Part shown: piece by piece, positions 8,575 to 14,548 of the stretch | How the letters are laid out: each line of letters begins with the position of its first letter | Position numbering within the stretch: position 1 is the stretch's first letter | Source of the DNA: an uncultured Clostridia bacterium | Lineage (GTDB): Bacteria > Bacillota > Clostridia > Lachnospirales > Lachnospiraceae | NCBI GenBank assembly: GCA_947088195.1 | Contig: CAMUFS010000022.1 | Coordinates: 1 to 17,347 of the forward strand | Length of the DNA: 17,347 nt | Reading direction: 5' to 3' | Translations under genes and position numbers: made by a program | The notes under the pieces: generated by a model | What the model saw: only the letters and a program-made list of their open reading frames with translations | What the model was told of the DNA's origin: nothing | The model's database searches: none

Positions 8575-8841
8575 TTTAAATGTTGAGAAGAAGAGGAGTA
8601 CTTTTGTACCGCCATCAGAGAGAGGGATTCACCGGCTGAAAGGTCCTTTGGGTATGGGCAGAGGGAAGGTAGCTTTGGAGCAGGACAGTTGAACGAATTA
8701 GCTTGAAGGATAGAGTAGACTGTCTCGGTGCCCGCCGTTATTGGGTAATAAGGCTGTGAAAAGTATTTTAATTATTTACAGTGAAAAAGGTGGTACCGCG
8801 CAATAACGCCCTTTGTCTGGAAACAGGCAGAGGGTTTTTTT
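8575..8841 (+). ncRNA. T-box riboswitch (tRNA-Val sensing) with transcription terminator
   Basis: This is a standard T-box leader. GAAGAGGAGTAC opens stem I, and the AGAGAGGGA and GGCTGAAAGG stretches match stem I conserved parts. GTA at 8669-8671, followed by a purine and TTTGGAG, is the likely specifier codon (Val). A stem III-like hairpin pairs GCC/TTATT (8734-8742) with AATAA/GGC (8747-8754). The T-box sequence AAGGTGGTACCGCG is at 8787-8800; its TGGT can pair with an ACCA tRNA end, consistent with the A discriminator of tRNA-Val. The antiterminator would pair AAAGG with CCTTT and GCG with CGC around the TGGTACC bulge. Uncharged tRNA-Val should stabilise it and let transcription into valS. 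The specifier assignment is from alignment by eye. Confidence 0.9.
8809..8841 (+). terminator. T-box regulated intrinsic terminator
   Basis: CCCTTTGTCTG (8809-8819) pairs with CAGGCAGAGGG (8824-8834), including G-U pairs, around a GAAA loop, followed by seven T (8835-8841). Its 5' arm overlaps the antiterminator pairing partner of the T-box, so the two structures exclude each other. Confidence 0.88.
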
Positions 8842-8843
8842 AT

Positions 8844-8899
8844 GCGCACGGGCACCTAAAGGAAGTATGTCAGCTAACGCTGACAGGTGCCCGGCGCGC
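8844..8899 (+). repeat. Structured repeat, copy 1
   Basis: A 56-nt element that is 53/56 identical to copy 2 at 8932-8987. It folds as an outer stem (GCGCACGGGCACCT with AGGTGCCCGGCGCGC, one mismatch and one bulged G), an 11-nt 5' bulge AAAGGAAGTAT, and an inner hairpin GTCAG-CTAACG-CTGAC. It lies in the valS leader after the T-box terminator, so it is transcribed only on read-through from 8550. I do not recognise the family. Confidence 0.8.
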
Positions 8900-8928
8900 G
8901 AGTAGGTGAGAAAAGCATCCCTTACTCG
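8899..8928. repeat. CGAGTAGG hairpin element between repeat copies 1 and 2
   Basis: CGAGTAGGTG (8899-8908) pairs with CCCTTACTCG (8919-8928) with one G-T and one mismatch; ATTG follows. The same sequence family recurs at 11772-11802 after copy 3, also followed by ATTG. It appears to be a companion part of the dispersed repeat. Confidence 0.65.
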
Positions 8929-8931
8929 ATT

Positions 8932-8987
8932 GCGCACGGGCACCTAAAGGAAGTATGTCAGCTAACGCTGACGGGTGCCCGGTGTGC
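8932..8987 (+). repeat. Structured repeat, copy 2
   Basis: The second copy starts 88 nt after copy 1. Its three differences from copy 1 all lie in the 3' arm of the outer stem. Each keeps or improves pairing: A-C becomes A-T, G-C becomes G-T, and T-A becomes T-G. The bulge AAAGGAAGTAT and the CTAACG loop are unchanged. It ends 31 nt before the valS ATG, close to its ribosome site. Confidence 0.8.
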
Positions 8988-9018
8988 AAACAGAGAGAAT
9001 GTGAAAAGGAGAGAGAGT

Positions 9019-11670
9019 ATGAAAGAGCTTGAGAAAACTTATAACCCAGCGGAGATTGAGCCTAGATTGTATGATAAATGGATGGAGAAAAAATATTTTC
9101 ATGCAGAGGTGGATAGAAGTAAGAAGCCATTTACTATAGTGATGCCGCCGCCTAATATTACGGGGCAGCTTCATATGGGACATGCACTGGATAATACAAT
9201 GCAGGATATTTTGATTCGCTATAAGAGGATGCAGGGGTATAATGCGCTTTGGCAGCCGGGGACAGATCATGCAAGCATTGCGACAGAGGTTAGGGTGATG
9301 GCAGCGCTAAAGGAACAGGGGATTGATAAGGAGGAGCTTGGCAGAGAGGGATTTCTTGCTAAGGCTTGGGAGTGGCGTGAAGAATATGGCGGGCGCATTA
9401 TCAATCAGCTTAAGAAAATGGGTTCTTCTGCAGATTGGGATAGAGAGCGTTTTACTATGGACGAGGGATGCTCTGAGGCTGTGGAGGATGTCTTTGTCAA
9501 GTTATATGAAAAAGGCTGGATTTATAAAGGATCCCGTATTGTCAACTGGTGTCCTGTGTGTCAGACTTCTATTTCTGATGCGGAGGTGGAGCATGAGGAA
9601 CAGGATGGGTTCTTCTGGCATATTAAATATCCAGTGAAGGGAAGCGAGGGAGAGTATGTGGAGATCGCTACTACCAGACCGGAGACAATGCTTGGCGATA
9701 CTGCAGTGGCAGTTCACCCCGACGATGAAAGGTATCAGCATCTGGTAGGAAAGACATTGATTTTGCCGCTTGTTGGAAGGGAGATTCCGGTAGTTGCGGA
9801 TTCTTATGTTGATAAGGAATTTGGCACAGGTTGTGTAAAGATTACACCGGCACATGATCCCAATGATTTTGAGGTAGGCAGGCGTCATCATTTGGAGGAG
9901 ATCCATGTGATGAATGATGATGCCACAATCAATCACAATGGTGGCAAGTATCAGGGAATGGATCGCTATCAGGCGAGAAAGGCGATTGTAAAGGAGCTTG
10001 AGGAGGCAGGACTTTTGGTTAAGGTAGTGCCTCACAGCCATAATGTCGGCACACACGATCGCTGTGGTACTACGGTGGAGCCTATGGTAAAACAGCAGTG
10101 GTTTGTGAAGATGGATGAGATGATTAAGCCAGCAGTGGAGGCAGTTAAAACTGGAAAAGTGCGGCTACTGCCAGAGCGTATGGAGAAAACATATTTTAAC
10201 TGGACGGACAATATCCGCGACTGGTGCATTTCCAGACAGCTTTGGTGGGGGCATAGGATTCCGGCATATTATTGTGATGAGTGCGGTGAGATGACAGTGG
10301 CTAAGGGTAAGATAGAGCATTGCCCGAAGTGTGGCAGCGCACATATCAAGCAGGATGAAGATACTCTGGATACATGGTTTTCTTCTGCACTGTGGCCGTT
10401 CTCGACACTTGGGTGGCCGAAAAAGACGGAAGAGCTTAATTATTTTTATCCGACGGATGTGCTGGTGACAGGGTATGATATTATTTTCTTCTGGGTAATC
10501 CGCATGATTTTTTCTGGTTATGAGCAGATGGGAGAAGCGCCATTTCACACGGTGCTGTTTCACGGGCTGGTGAGAGATTCTGAGGGGCGCAAGATGAGCA
10601 AATCTCTCGGCAATGGCATTGATCCGCTGGAGGTAATTGAAAAATATGGAGCAGATGCGCTGCGCATGATGCTTATCACTGGAAATGCACCGGGAAATGA
10701 TATGCGCTTTTACTGGGAGAAAGTGGAGGCGAGCAGGAATTTTGCTAATAAGGTGTGGAATGCGTCCAGATTTATTATGATGAATCTGGAAAAAGCAGAT
10801 ACAAAAAATGTAATGGAAGCCCATCTGACAGATGCAGATAAGTGGATTCTTTCAAAGGCAAATACGCTTGCTAAGGATGTCACAGAGAATATGGATCGGT
10901 ATGAGCTTGGCATTGCAATGCAGAAGGTCTATGATTTTGTGTGGGAGGAGTTCTGTGATTGGTATATTGAGATGGTAAAACCGCGATTGTATCAGGAAGA
11001 GGATCAGACGAAGGCAGCAGCACTCTGGACATTAAAGACAGTGCTTATCCAATCATTGAAGCTTCTTCACCCCTATATGCCATTTGTCACAGAGGAGATC
11101 TTTTGTAACCTTCAGGATGAGGAAGAGTCTATTATGATATCCTCATGGCCAGTTTATAAGGAAGGGTGGCATTTTGAGGCGGAGGAGAGAGCTGTCGAGA
11201 CAATCAAAGAGGCAGTGAGAGGAATCCGCAATGTGCGCACAGGCTTAAATGTACCTCCAAGCAGAAAAGCGAAGGTGTATGTGGTTTCGGAGGATGATGA
11301 GATCCGAGATATTTTTGAGAAAGGTAAGGTGTTCTTTGCCTCTCTTGGCTATGCGAGTGAGGTTGTGATACAGAAAGAGCCGGAGGGAATCGCGGAGGAT
11401 GCTGTGTCTGCTGTGATTCACAGGGCTGTGATCTATATGCCTTTGGAAGAGCTTGTGGATATGGGAAAGGAGCTTGAGCGCCTGACAAAAGAGAGGGAAC
11501 AGCTCACAAAAGAGCTTGCGCGCGCACATGGTATGCTCAATAATGAACGGTTTATCAGCAAGGCGCCAGAAGTAAAGGTGAAAGAAGAGAAAGAGAAATT
11601 AGCCAAATATGAGCAGATGATGAGACAAGTAGAAGAGCGTATTGAACAGATAAACAAAAGGGTAAAATAG
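9019..11670 (+). CDS. valS: Valyl-tRNA synthetase
   Basis: The 883-residue protein charges tRNA-Val with valine in the cytoplasm; the length is normal for bacterial ValRS. It carries the class I HIGH motif as HMGH (52-55, within PPPNITGQLHMGH), the editing-domain signature TTRPETMLGDTAVAVHP, a Cys4 zinc-ribbon-like insert (C419, C422, C435, C438), and KMSKS at 525-529. The usual C-terminal coiled-coil arm (LERLTKEREQLTKELARA and on) is present. The start at 9019 is chosen because AAAAGGAG (9004-9011) lies 7 nt upstream and MKELEKTYNPAEIE is the normal N-terminus. The frame is open back to ATG 8887, but that extension would translate the structured repeats. Expression should be induced by valine-tRNA starvation through the T-box. 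Confidence 0.97.
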   Translation: MKELEKTYNPAEIEPRLYDKWMEKKYFHAEVDRSKKPFTIVMPPPNITGQLHMGHALDNTMQDILIRYKRMQGYNALWQPGTDHASIATEVRVMAALKEQGIDKEELGREGFLAKAWEWREEYGGRIINQLKKMGSSADWDRERFTMDEGCSEAVEDVFVKLYEKGWIYKGSRIVNWCPVCQTSISDAEVEHEEQDGFFWHIKYPVKGSEGEYVEIATTRPETMLGDTAVAVHPDDERYQHLVGKTLILPLVGREIPVVADSYVDKEFGTGCVKITPAHDPNDFEVGRRHHLEEIHVMNDDATINHNGGKYQGMDRYQARKAIVKELEEAGLLVKVVPHSHNVGTHDRCGTTVEPMVKQQWFVKMDEMIKPAVEAVKTGKVRLLPERMEKTYFNWTDNIRDWCISRQLWWGHRIPAYYCDECGEMTVAKGKIEHCPKCGSAHIKQDEDTLDTWFSSALWPFSTLGWPKKTEELNYFYPTDVLVTGYDIIFFWVIRMIFSGYEQMGEAPFHTVLFHGLVRDSEGRKMSKSLGNGIDPLEVIEKYGADALRMMLITGNAPGNDMRFYWEKVEASRNFANKVWNASRFIMMNLEKADTKNVMEAHLTDADKWILSKANTLAKDVTENMDRYELGIAMQKVYDFVWEEFCDWYIEMVKPRLYQEEDQTKAAALWTLKTVLIQSLKLLHPYMPFVTEEIFCNLQDEEESIMISSWPVYKEGWHFEAEERAVETIKEAVRGIRNVRTGLNVPPSRKAKVYVVSEDDEIRDIFEKGKVFFASLGYASEVVIQKEPEGIAEDAVSAVIHRAVIYMPLEELVDMGKELERLTKEREQLTKELARAHGMLNNERFISKAPEVKVKEEKEKLAKYEQMMRQVEERIEQINKRVK

Positions 11671-11685
11671 ATAGAAATGTAGTGG

Positions 11686-11713
11686 ACTGCCGCATGAATT
11701 TGCGGCAGTTTTT
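11686..11713 (+). terminator. Intrinsic terminator of valS
   Basis: ACTGCCGCA (11686-11694) and TGCGGCAGT (11701-11709) form a perfect 9-bp stem with loop TGAATT, followed by a T run to 11713. It starts 16 nt after the valS stop. Confidence 0.92.
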
Positions 11714-11725
11714 GTATGCACAGAC

Positions 11726-11761
11726 CCGTGCAGAGGAAATATGCCACTAACATGGCGCACG
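11726..11761 (+). repeat. Structured repeat, diverged copy 3
   Basis: Same architecture as copies 1 and 2 but with different stem sequences: outer stem CGTGC (11727-11731) with GCACG (11757-11761), 11-nt 5' bulge AGAGGAAATAT (11732-11742), and inner hairpin GCCA-CTAACA-TGGC (11743-11756). Only the bulge (A[A/G]AGGAA[A/G]TAT) and the CTAAC loop are conserved in sequence. A longer outer pairing, CCGTGC with GCACGG at 11766-11771, is an alternative. It lies between the valS terminator and the ECF promoter. Confidence 0.7.
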
Positions 11762-11771
11762 AGTCGCACGG

Positions 11772-11802
11772 CGAGTAGGGGAAGATAGGACTTCCCTACT
11801 CG
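11772..11802. repeat. CGAGTAGG hairpin element, second copy
   Basis: CGAGTAGGGGAAG (11772-11784) pairs with CTTCCCTACTCG (11791-11802) with one bulged G and loop ATAGGA. It is related to the hairpin at 8899-8928 and is likewise followed by ATTG. No T run follows directly, so a terminator role is doubtful. Confidence 0.7.
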
Positions 11803-11836
11803 ATTGTAGGAAAAAATTTTTTATTTTAATGAAGTT

Positions 11837-11866
11837 TGAAACTTTTTCTTTGCAGGGTACGTCTAA
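11837..11866 (+). promoter_or_regulatory. ECF-type (SigV-like) autoregulatory promoter
   Basis: TGAAAC at 11837-11842 and CGTCTAA at 11860-11866 are separated by 17 nt. TGAAAC/CGTC is the promoter pattern known for Bacillus SigV and related ECF factors. It stands about 30 nt before the ECF sigma gene, so self-activation is the natural reading. No second such promoter was found by eye in this window. Confidence 0.82.
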
Positions 11867-11896
11867 TTAGTAGAACGGGCAGAGAGGAGAGGTTAT

Positions 11897-12373
11897 GTGA
11901 GAGGGAACATAAGGAGGCATGTGGAACAGGAGCTTTTGGATAATTATAAGAAATACTATCGAATTGCTTTTTCCTATGTAAAAAATGAAGCGGATGCTTT
12001 AGATGTCGTTCAGGAGAGTGCTTATAAGGCAATGAAAAGCTGTGGAAAATTAAAGGATGCAGCTCTTGCAGATACATGGATTTATCGTATTGTTATCAAT
12101 ACAGCACTGGATCTTCTGAGAAAAGAACAAAAAGATGTGGAGTTTTTGGATAGTGATGAAAAAGAGCAGAGTGTGATGGAGGAAGGGTATGACAGGGCAG
12201 ATATTATGGCTACACTTGCCACACTCCCAGCAAAGGACAGCAGTGTGTTGATTCTTCGATATTTTGAAAGCTTTCCATTGGAGCAGATTGCGGAGATGAC
12301 AGGGGAAAATTTAAGTACTGTGAAATCGAGGCTTTACCGGGCGCAGGAGAAGCTTAGGCTTAAGTTACAATAA
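11897..12373 (+). CDS. sigV: ECF RNA polymerase sigma factor, SigV-like
   Basis: A 158-residue ECF sigma factor. Region 2 spans about 17-80, with DALDVVQESAYKAM (core-binding part) and TWIYRIVINTALDLLRK (-10 recognition). Region 4 spans about 103-155, ending in the helix-turn-helix LEQIAEMTGENLSTVKSRLYRAQEKL. Length and order fit the family. It would direct RNA polymerase to envelope-stress genes. The GTG start at 11897 has GAGGAG at 11884-11889 upstream. The in-frame GTG 11921 lies too close to AAGGAGG (11911-11917), though that site could make it an alternative. The anti-sigma gene follows 22 nt later. The SigV name rests on the RsiV-like partner and the TGAAAC/CGTC promoter; other ECF groups remain possible. 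Confidence 0.88.
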   Translation: MRGNIRRHVEQELLDNYKKYYRIAFSYVKNEADALDVVQESAYKAMKSCGKLKDAALADTWIYRIVINTALDLLRKEQKDVEFLDSDEKEQSVMEEGYDRADIMATLATLPAKDSSVLILRYFESFPLEQIAEMTGENLSTVKSRLYRAQEKLRLKLQ

Positions 12374-12395
12374 ATGTCCAGAAAGGAAGGAGACT

Positions 12396-13271
12396 ATGAG
12401 CCAGAATAGGATGGAAGAGATGAAAAAAGAGTATATGACATATCCAGTACCAGAGACAGCGCAGGATAGAATACGAGCAGGTATAGCACAGGCAAAAAAG
12501 GAGGAAGAGCAGATGAAGAGAAAAAGATATTTTCAGACAGGAAAGATAGCAGGCATTACAGCAGCGGCAGCGATGGCAGCGATTGTGCTTCTCGCAAACA
12601 GCAATGAGAATGTAGCTAGGGCAATGGAGCAGATTCCAGTAATAGGAGCGATCACAAAGGTAGTGACATTCCGCAATTATACGGACAGCAAAGGAGGCTT
12701 TGAGGCAAATGTAGATATTCCGCAGATTTCTGATGAAAATGTGGAAAATCAGGATAGTTTACTTGGCATTAATAAAACAATAGAAGAATACGCAGATCAA
12801 CTAATTGAAATGTATGAGAACGAGCTGAGAGAATATAATGGAGAAGGACATTATACCCTACAATCTTCCTATGAAGTGATACGAGACGATGAAAATTATC
12901 TTTCCATACGTATTAACAGCCTTGTTATTATGGCGAGTGGAAATCAATTTGTTAAGATTTTTAACATTGATAAAAATACAGGAGAGATTTTAAATTTATC
13001 AGATTTGCCCGGAGGAGAGGAAAGCTTAGAAGCGATAAGCAACAATATTAAAGAGCAGATGCAAGAAAGAATGGCAGCGGATGAATCGCTTATCTACTTT
13101 ATCTTATCTGAGGAAATGCCATCTGGATTTGATAAGGTGACAGAAGAGAATAACTTTTATTTGAATGATAACAATGAAATTGTAGTTGTTTTTGATGAAT
13201 ACGACGTTGCACCGGGCTATATGGGAGTAGTGGAATTTATAATTCCAAGAGATGTAGCTTCTTTTAAGTAA
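12396..13271 (+). CDS. rsiV: RsiV-like anti-sigma factor (lysozyme-responsive type)
   Basis: A 291-residue single-pass membrane protein. Residues 1-48 are cytoplasmic and charged and would bind the sigma factor. Residues about 49-67 (GKIAGITAAAAMAAIVLLA) are the membrane helix, and about 70-291 are outside. The outer part (YTLQSSYEVIRDDENYLSIRI, NIDKNTGEILNLSDL, FYLNDNNEIVVVFDEYDVAPGYMGVVEFIIP) has the DUF4163/DUF3298 pattern of RsiV and PdaC-type proteins. In Bacillus and some Firmicutes, RsiV binds lysozyme and is then cut by signal peptidase, freeing SigV. Possible signal peptidase sites here are after A67 (LLA) or after A76 (ARA). The ribosome site GGAAGGAG is good. Family call is strong; lysozyme as ligand is by analogy. 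Confidence 0.85.
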   Translation: MSQNRMEEMKKEYMTYPVPETAQDRIRAGIAQAKKEEEQMKRKRYFQTGKIAGITAAAAMAAIVLLANSNENVARAMEQIPVIGAITKVVTFRNYTDSKGGFEANVDIPQISDENVENQDSLLGINKTIEEYADQLIEMYENELREYNGEGHYTLQSSYEVIRDDENYLSIRINSLVIMASGNQFVKIFNIDKNTGEILNLSDLPGGEESLEAISNNIKEQMQERMAADESLIYFILSEEMPSGFDKVTEENNFYLNDNNEIVVVFDEYDVAPGYMGVVEFIIPRDVASFK

Positions 13272-13328
13272 ATATTATTTCGGAAATAATAATTTATGAA
13301 AATATAATATCTTATTTATTCAATAGTA

Positions 13329-13362
13329 GCACAGAGAATGGACTATAGACCATTCTCTGTGC
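13329..13362. terminator. Convergent-gene stem-loop between rsiV and the wall-protein genes
   Basis: GCACAGAGAATGG (13329-13341) and CCATTCTCTGTGC (13350-13362) form a perfect 13-bp stem with an 8-nt loop. It sits between genes that converge, so it may serve both strands. Neither side has a strong T run (the plus side has only GGACCTCTTT), so it may be a weak terminator or an mRNA end-protecting hairpin. Confidence 0.65.
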
Positions 13363-13378
13363 GGACCTCTTTCTGAAG

Positions 13379-13726
13379 TTATCGCATAATAATACTATCC
13401 AAAATACTTTGGATACCATTTTGATCGCAATATAGTACATCATATGATGTTTCTAATTCAGGCAGCCATTCTTGACTTACCGGGTAGGAGAGAAAGCATA
13501 TCATATCCCCTTTTTGCTTAAGCCGCTTGACAGGAACGATGGCTTCGAACTGTTTATATTTTTCTTCGTTGCCAGTTTGAACAGTAAAAAGTTTTCCATA
13601 TGTAGGATCGGCAGAGTAATTAAGCTTTTCATAAAAAGTGATAGAACCATCTTTACCAATAGTATAATTATATTTCCCTTCCCAAGAAGCTGGAACAGTA
13701 AGTACAAGAGTATCCGTTATAAGCAT
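13379..13726 (-). CDS. C-terminal domain fragment of the wall-binding protein, separated by a single TAG
   Basis: A 115-residue frame whose ATG immediately follows the TAG of the upstream gene (TAG 13729-13727, ATG 13726-13724) in the same reading frame. It starts mid-strand (MLITDTLVLTVPASWEGKYNYTIGK), has no signal peptide and no good ribosome site of its own. The sequence LTVPASWEGKYNYT, ITFYEKLNY, YGKLFTVQ and DMICFLSYP reads as a compact beta-rich extracellular domain; I recall similar domains at the ends of secreted Lachnospiraceae proteins but cannot name the family. The simplest view is one 306-residue secreted protein split by a nonsense change. Alternatives are stop read-through, coupled translation of a separate chain, or a sequencing error. 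Confidence 0.6.
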   Translation of the reverse strand: MLITDTLVLTVPASWEGKYNYTIGKDGSITFYEKLNYSADPTYGKLFTVQTGNEEKYKQFEAIVPVKRLKQKGDMICFLSYPVSQEWLPELETSYDVLYCDQNGIQSILDSIIMR

Positions 13727-14299
13727 CTATTTACTTCCCGGCTTCCAGATTCCATTCTCGTCCATCGGATAACCATCTGGTGTCACAGTATCAGTGATAC
13801 AATTTTTCCCTTCTACATAGATCCATGAGCCGTCGGAAAGGCCAATCCAGCCAGCTTGTTCTGCCATTGCTCCATTTGGATAAAAATAATTGACATATCC
13901 AGTTTCTAAATTTTTATAAAGTCCTGTGATCATATATCCGTCTTCATTAAAAAAATACCAGGAATGATCGATGTATTCATAATCATTTTTGGGATAAGTT
14001 CCGTCAGTGCGCTCAAACCACCAGCCAGTCTGATCCTCTATCCATTTGCCTTCGCTGCCCGGATATACAGCAGACTCCTGCCATTTGCCGTCAGTGTCTA
14101 GATAGTAGGCAGTATAATTGGGTGTGGTGCCAATCTTGTCAACAAGCCAGTAATCCTTTACCTTGCTGCCGGAAGCATCATAATAATACCAATCGCCTCC
14201 CTCTGCAGTCCATCCCTCCGCAGCCATAGCCGGCAGGCAGGAAAGCCCTAACATGGCGGTAGAGATAAGTAGTGAAGTTTTTATATTATTTCTCTTCAT
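13727..14299 (-). CDS. Secreted choline-binding-type (glucan/cell-wall-binding repeat) protein
   Basis: A 190-residue protein. Residues 1-26 are a typical signal peptide (MKRNNIK, hydrophobic core, AMA then AEG). The rest consists of aromatic-rich repeats of the choline-binding/cell-wall-binding type: GGDWYYYDASGS (35-46), AYYLDTDGKWQES, TGWWFERTDGTYPKN, HSWYFFNEDGYMITG, VNYFYPNGAMAEQAGWIGLSDGSWIYV. Such repeats fix a protein to teichoic acid or polysaccharide on the cell surface. No catalytic domain lies in this part. GGGAGG (complement at 14307-14312) gives a strong ribosome site. The gene ends in a TAG after KPGSK, where the frame continues into the next domain (13379-13726), so it may be the N-terminal part of a broken longer protein. 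Confidence 0.82.
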   Translation of the reverse strand: MKRNNIKTSLLISTAMLGLSCLPAMAAEGWTAEGGDWYYYDASGSKVKDYWLVDKIGTTPNYTAYYLDTDGKWQESAVYPGSEGKWIEDQTGWWFERTDGTYPKNDYEYIDHSWYFFNEDGYMITGLYKNLETGYVNYFYPNGAMAEQAGWIGLSDGSWIYVEGKNCITDTVTPDGYPMDENGIWKPGSK

Positions 14300-14346
14300 G
14301 ATACATCCTCCCGTATGATAGAATTGTTTTTGTATATAATATTCTG

Positions 14347-14355
14347 ATTATAGCA
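14347..14355 (-). promoter_or_regulatory. Extended -10 promoter of the wall-protein gene
   Basis: On the minus strand TGCTATAAT (complement of 14347-14355) is a perfect TATAAT with the TGn extension. The -35 region (TTTATT at 18 nt spacing) is weak, as is usual for extended -10 promoters. It lies about 50 nt before the start codon and does not look like a SigV-type site. Confidence 0.6.
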
Positions 14356-14437
14356 CGTTTCTTAACAAAGAATAAATAGTACTGTTATACTAAATATTCA
14401 AAATAATCTATGTTTTATAAGCAGCTTAAGAATGTCA

Positions 14438-14466
14438 TTTACACACACGTCAGAACATGATATACT
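14438..14466 (+). promoter_or_regulatory. Sigma-A promoter of purA-deoC-HAD
   Basis: TTTACA at 14438-14443 and TATACT at 14461-14466 are separated by 17 nt. The start of transcription would be near 14473, which rules out the open-frame ATG at 14432 as the purA start. Confidence 0.75.
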
Positions 14467-14478
14467 GAACTGTGGTAA

Positions 14479-14527
14479 AGGCTGCCATTATGGCAAGTGC
14501 CTTGCTGCAAAGGGGTTTTTTTCAGGA
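14479..14527 (+). promoter_or_regulatory. Structured purA leader, possible weak attenuator
   Basis: AAGGC and GCCTT can pair around an inner hairpin TGCCA-TTA-TGGCA in about 14479-14505. GCTGCAAAGGGG and seven T follow up to about 14523. CCTT/AAGG could form a competing short stem just before the T run. It does not match a purine, PRPP or T-box pattern. An attenuator is possible, but the stems are short. Confidence 0.3.
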
Positions 14528-14535
14528 AGAATGAA

Positions 14536-14540
14536 GGAGG
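14536..14540 (+). promoter_or_regulatory. Ribosome binding site that fixes the purA start
   Basis: GGAGG lies 8 nt before ATG 14549 and after the predicted transcription start, choosing that ATG over the earlier in-frame ATGs at 14432 and 14531. Confidence 0.85.
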
Positions 14541-14548
14541 ACGAACAA

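Noticed and set aside
8844..8987. CRISPR array
   Set aside because: Only two copies, 56 nt each with a 32-nt hairpin spacer, no cas genes, and a third copy with different stems.
8887..9018. N-terminal extension of valS
   Set aside because: It would translate the hairpin repeats; ValRS normally starts at MKELEKTYNP, and a good ribosome site stands before ATG 9019.
9502..10824. Long minus-strand open frames inside valS
   Set aside because: They are shadows of a strongly conserved gene, without ribosome sites or recognisable domains.
13272..13300. A/T hairpin ATTATTT-CGG-AAATAAT after rsiV
   Set aside because: Short, only A-T pairs, no T run; the 13-bp stem at 13329-13362 is a much better candidate.
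14237..14299. Lipoprotein signal (GLSC) in the wall-binding protein
   Set aside because: The residue at -3 is Gly rather than a Leu/Val/Ile lipobox residue, and AMA-AEG is a good ordinary signal peptidase site.
14432..14548. N-terminal extension of purA
   Set aside because: It overlaps the promoter, and family members start at the MVRAIVGANWGDEGKGK region.
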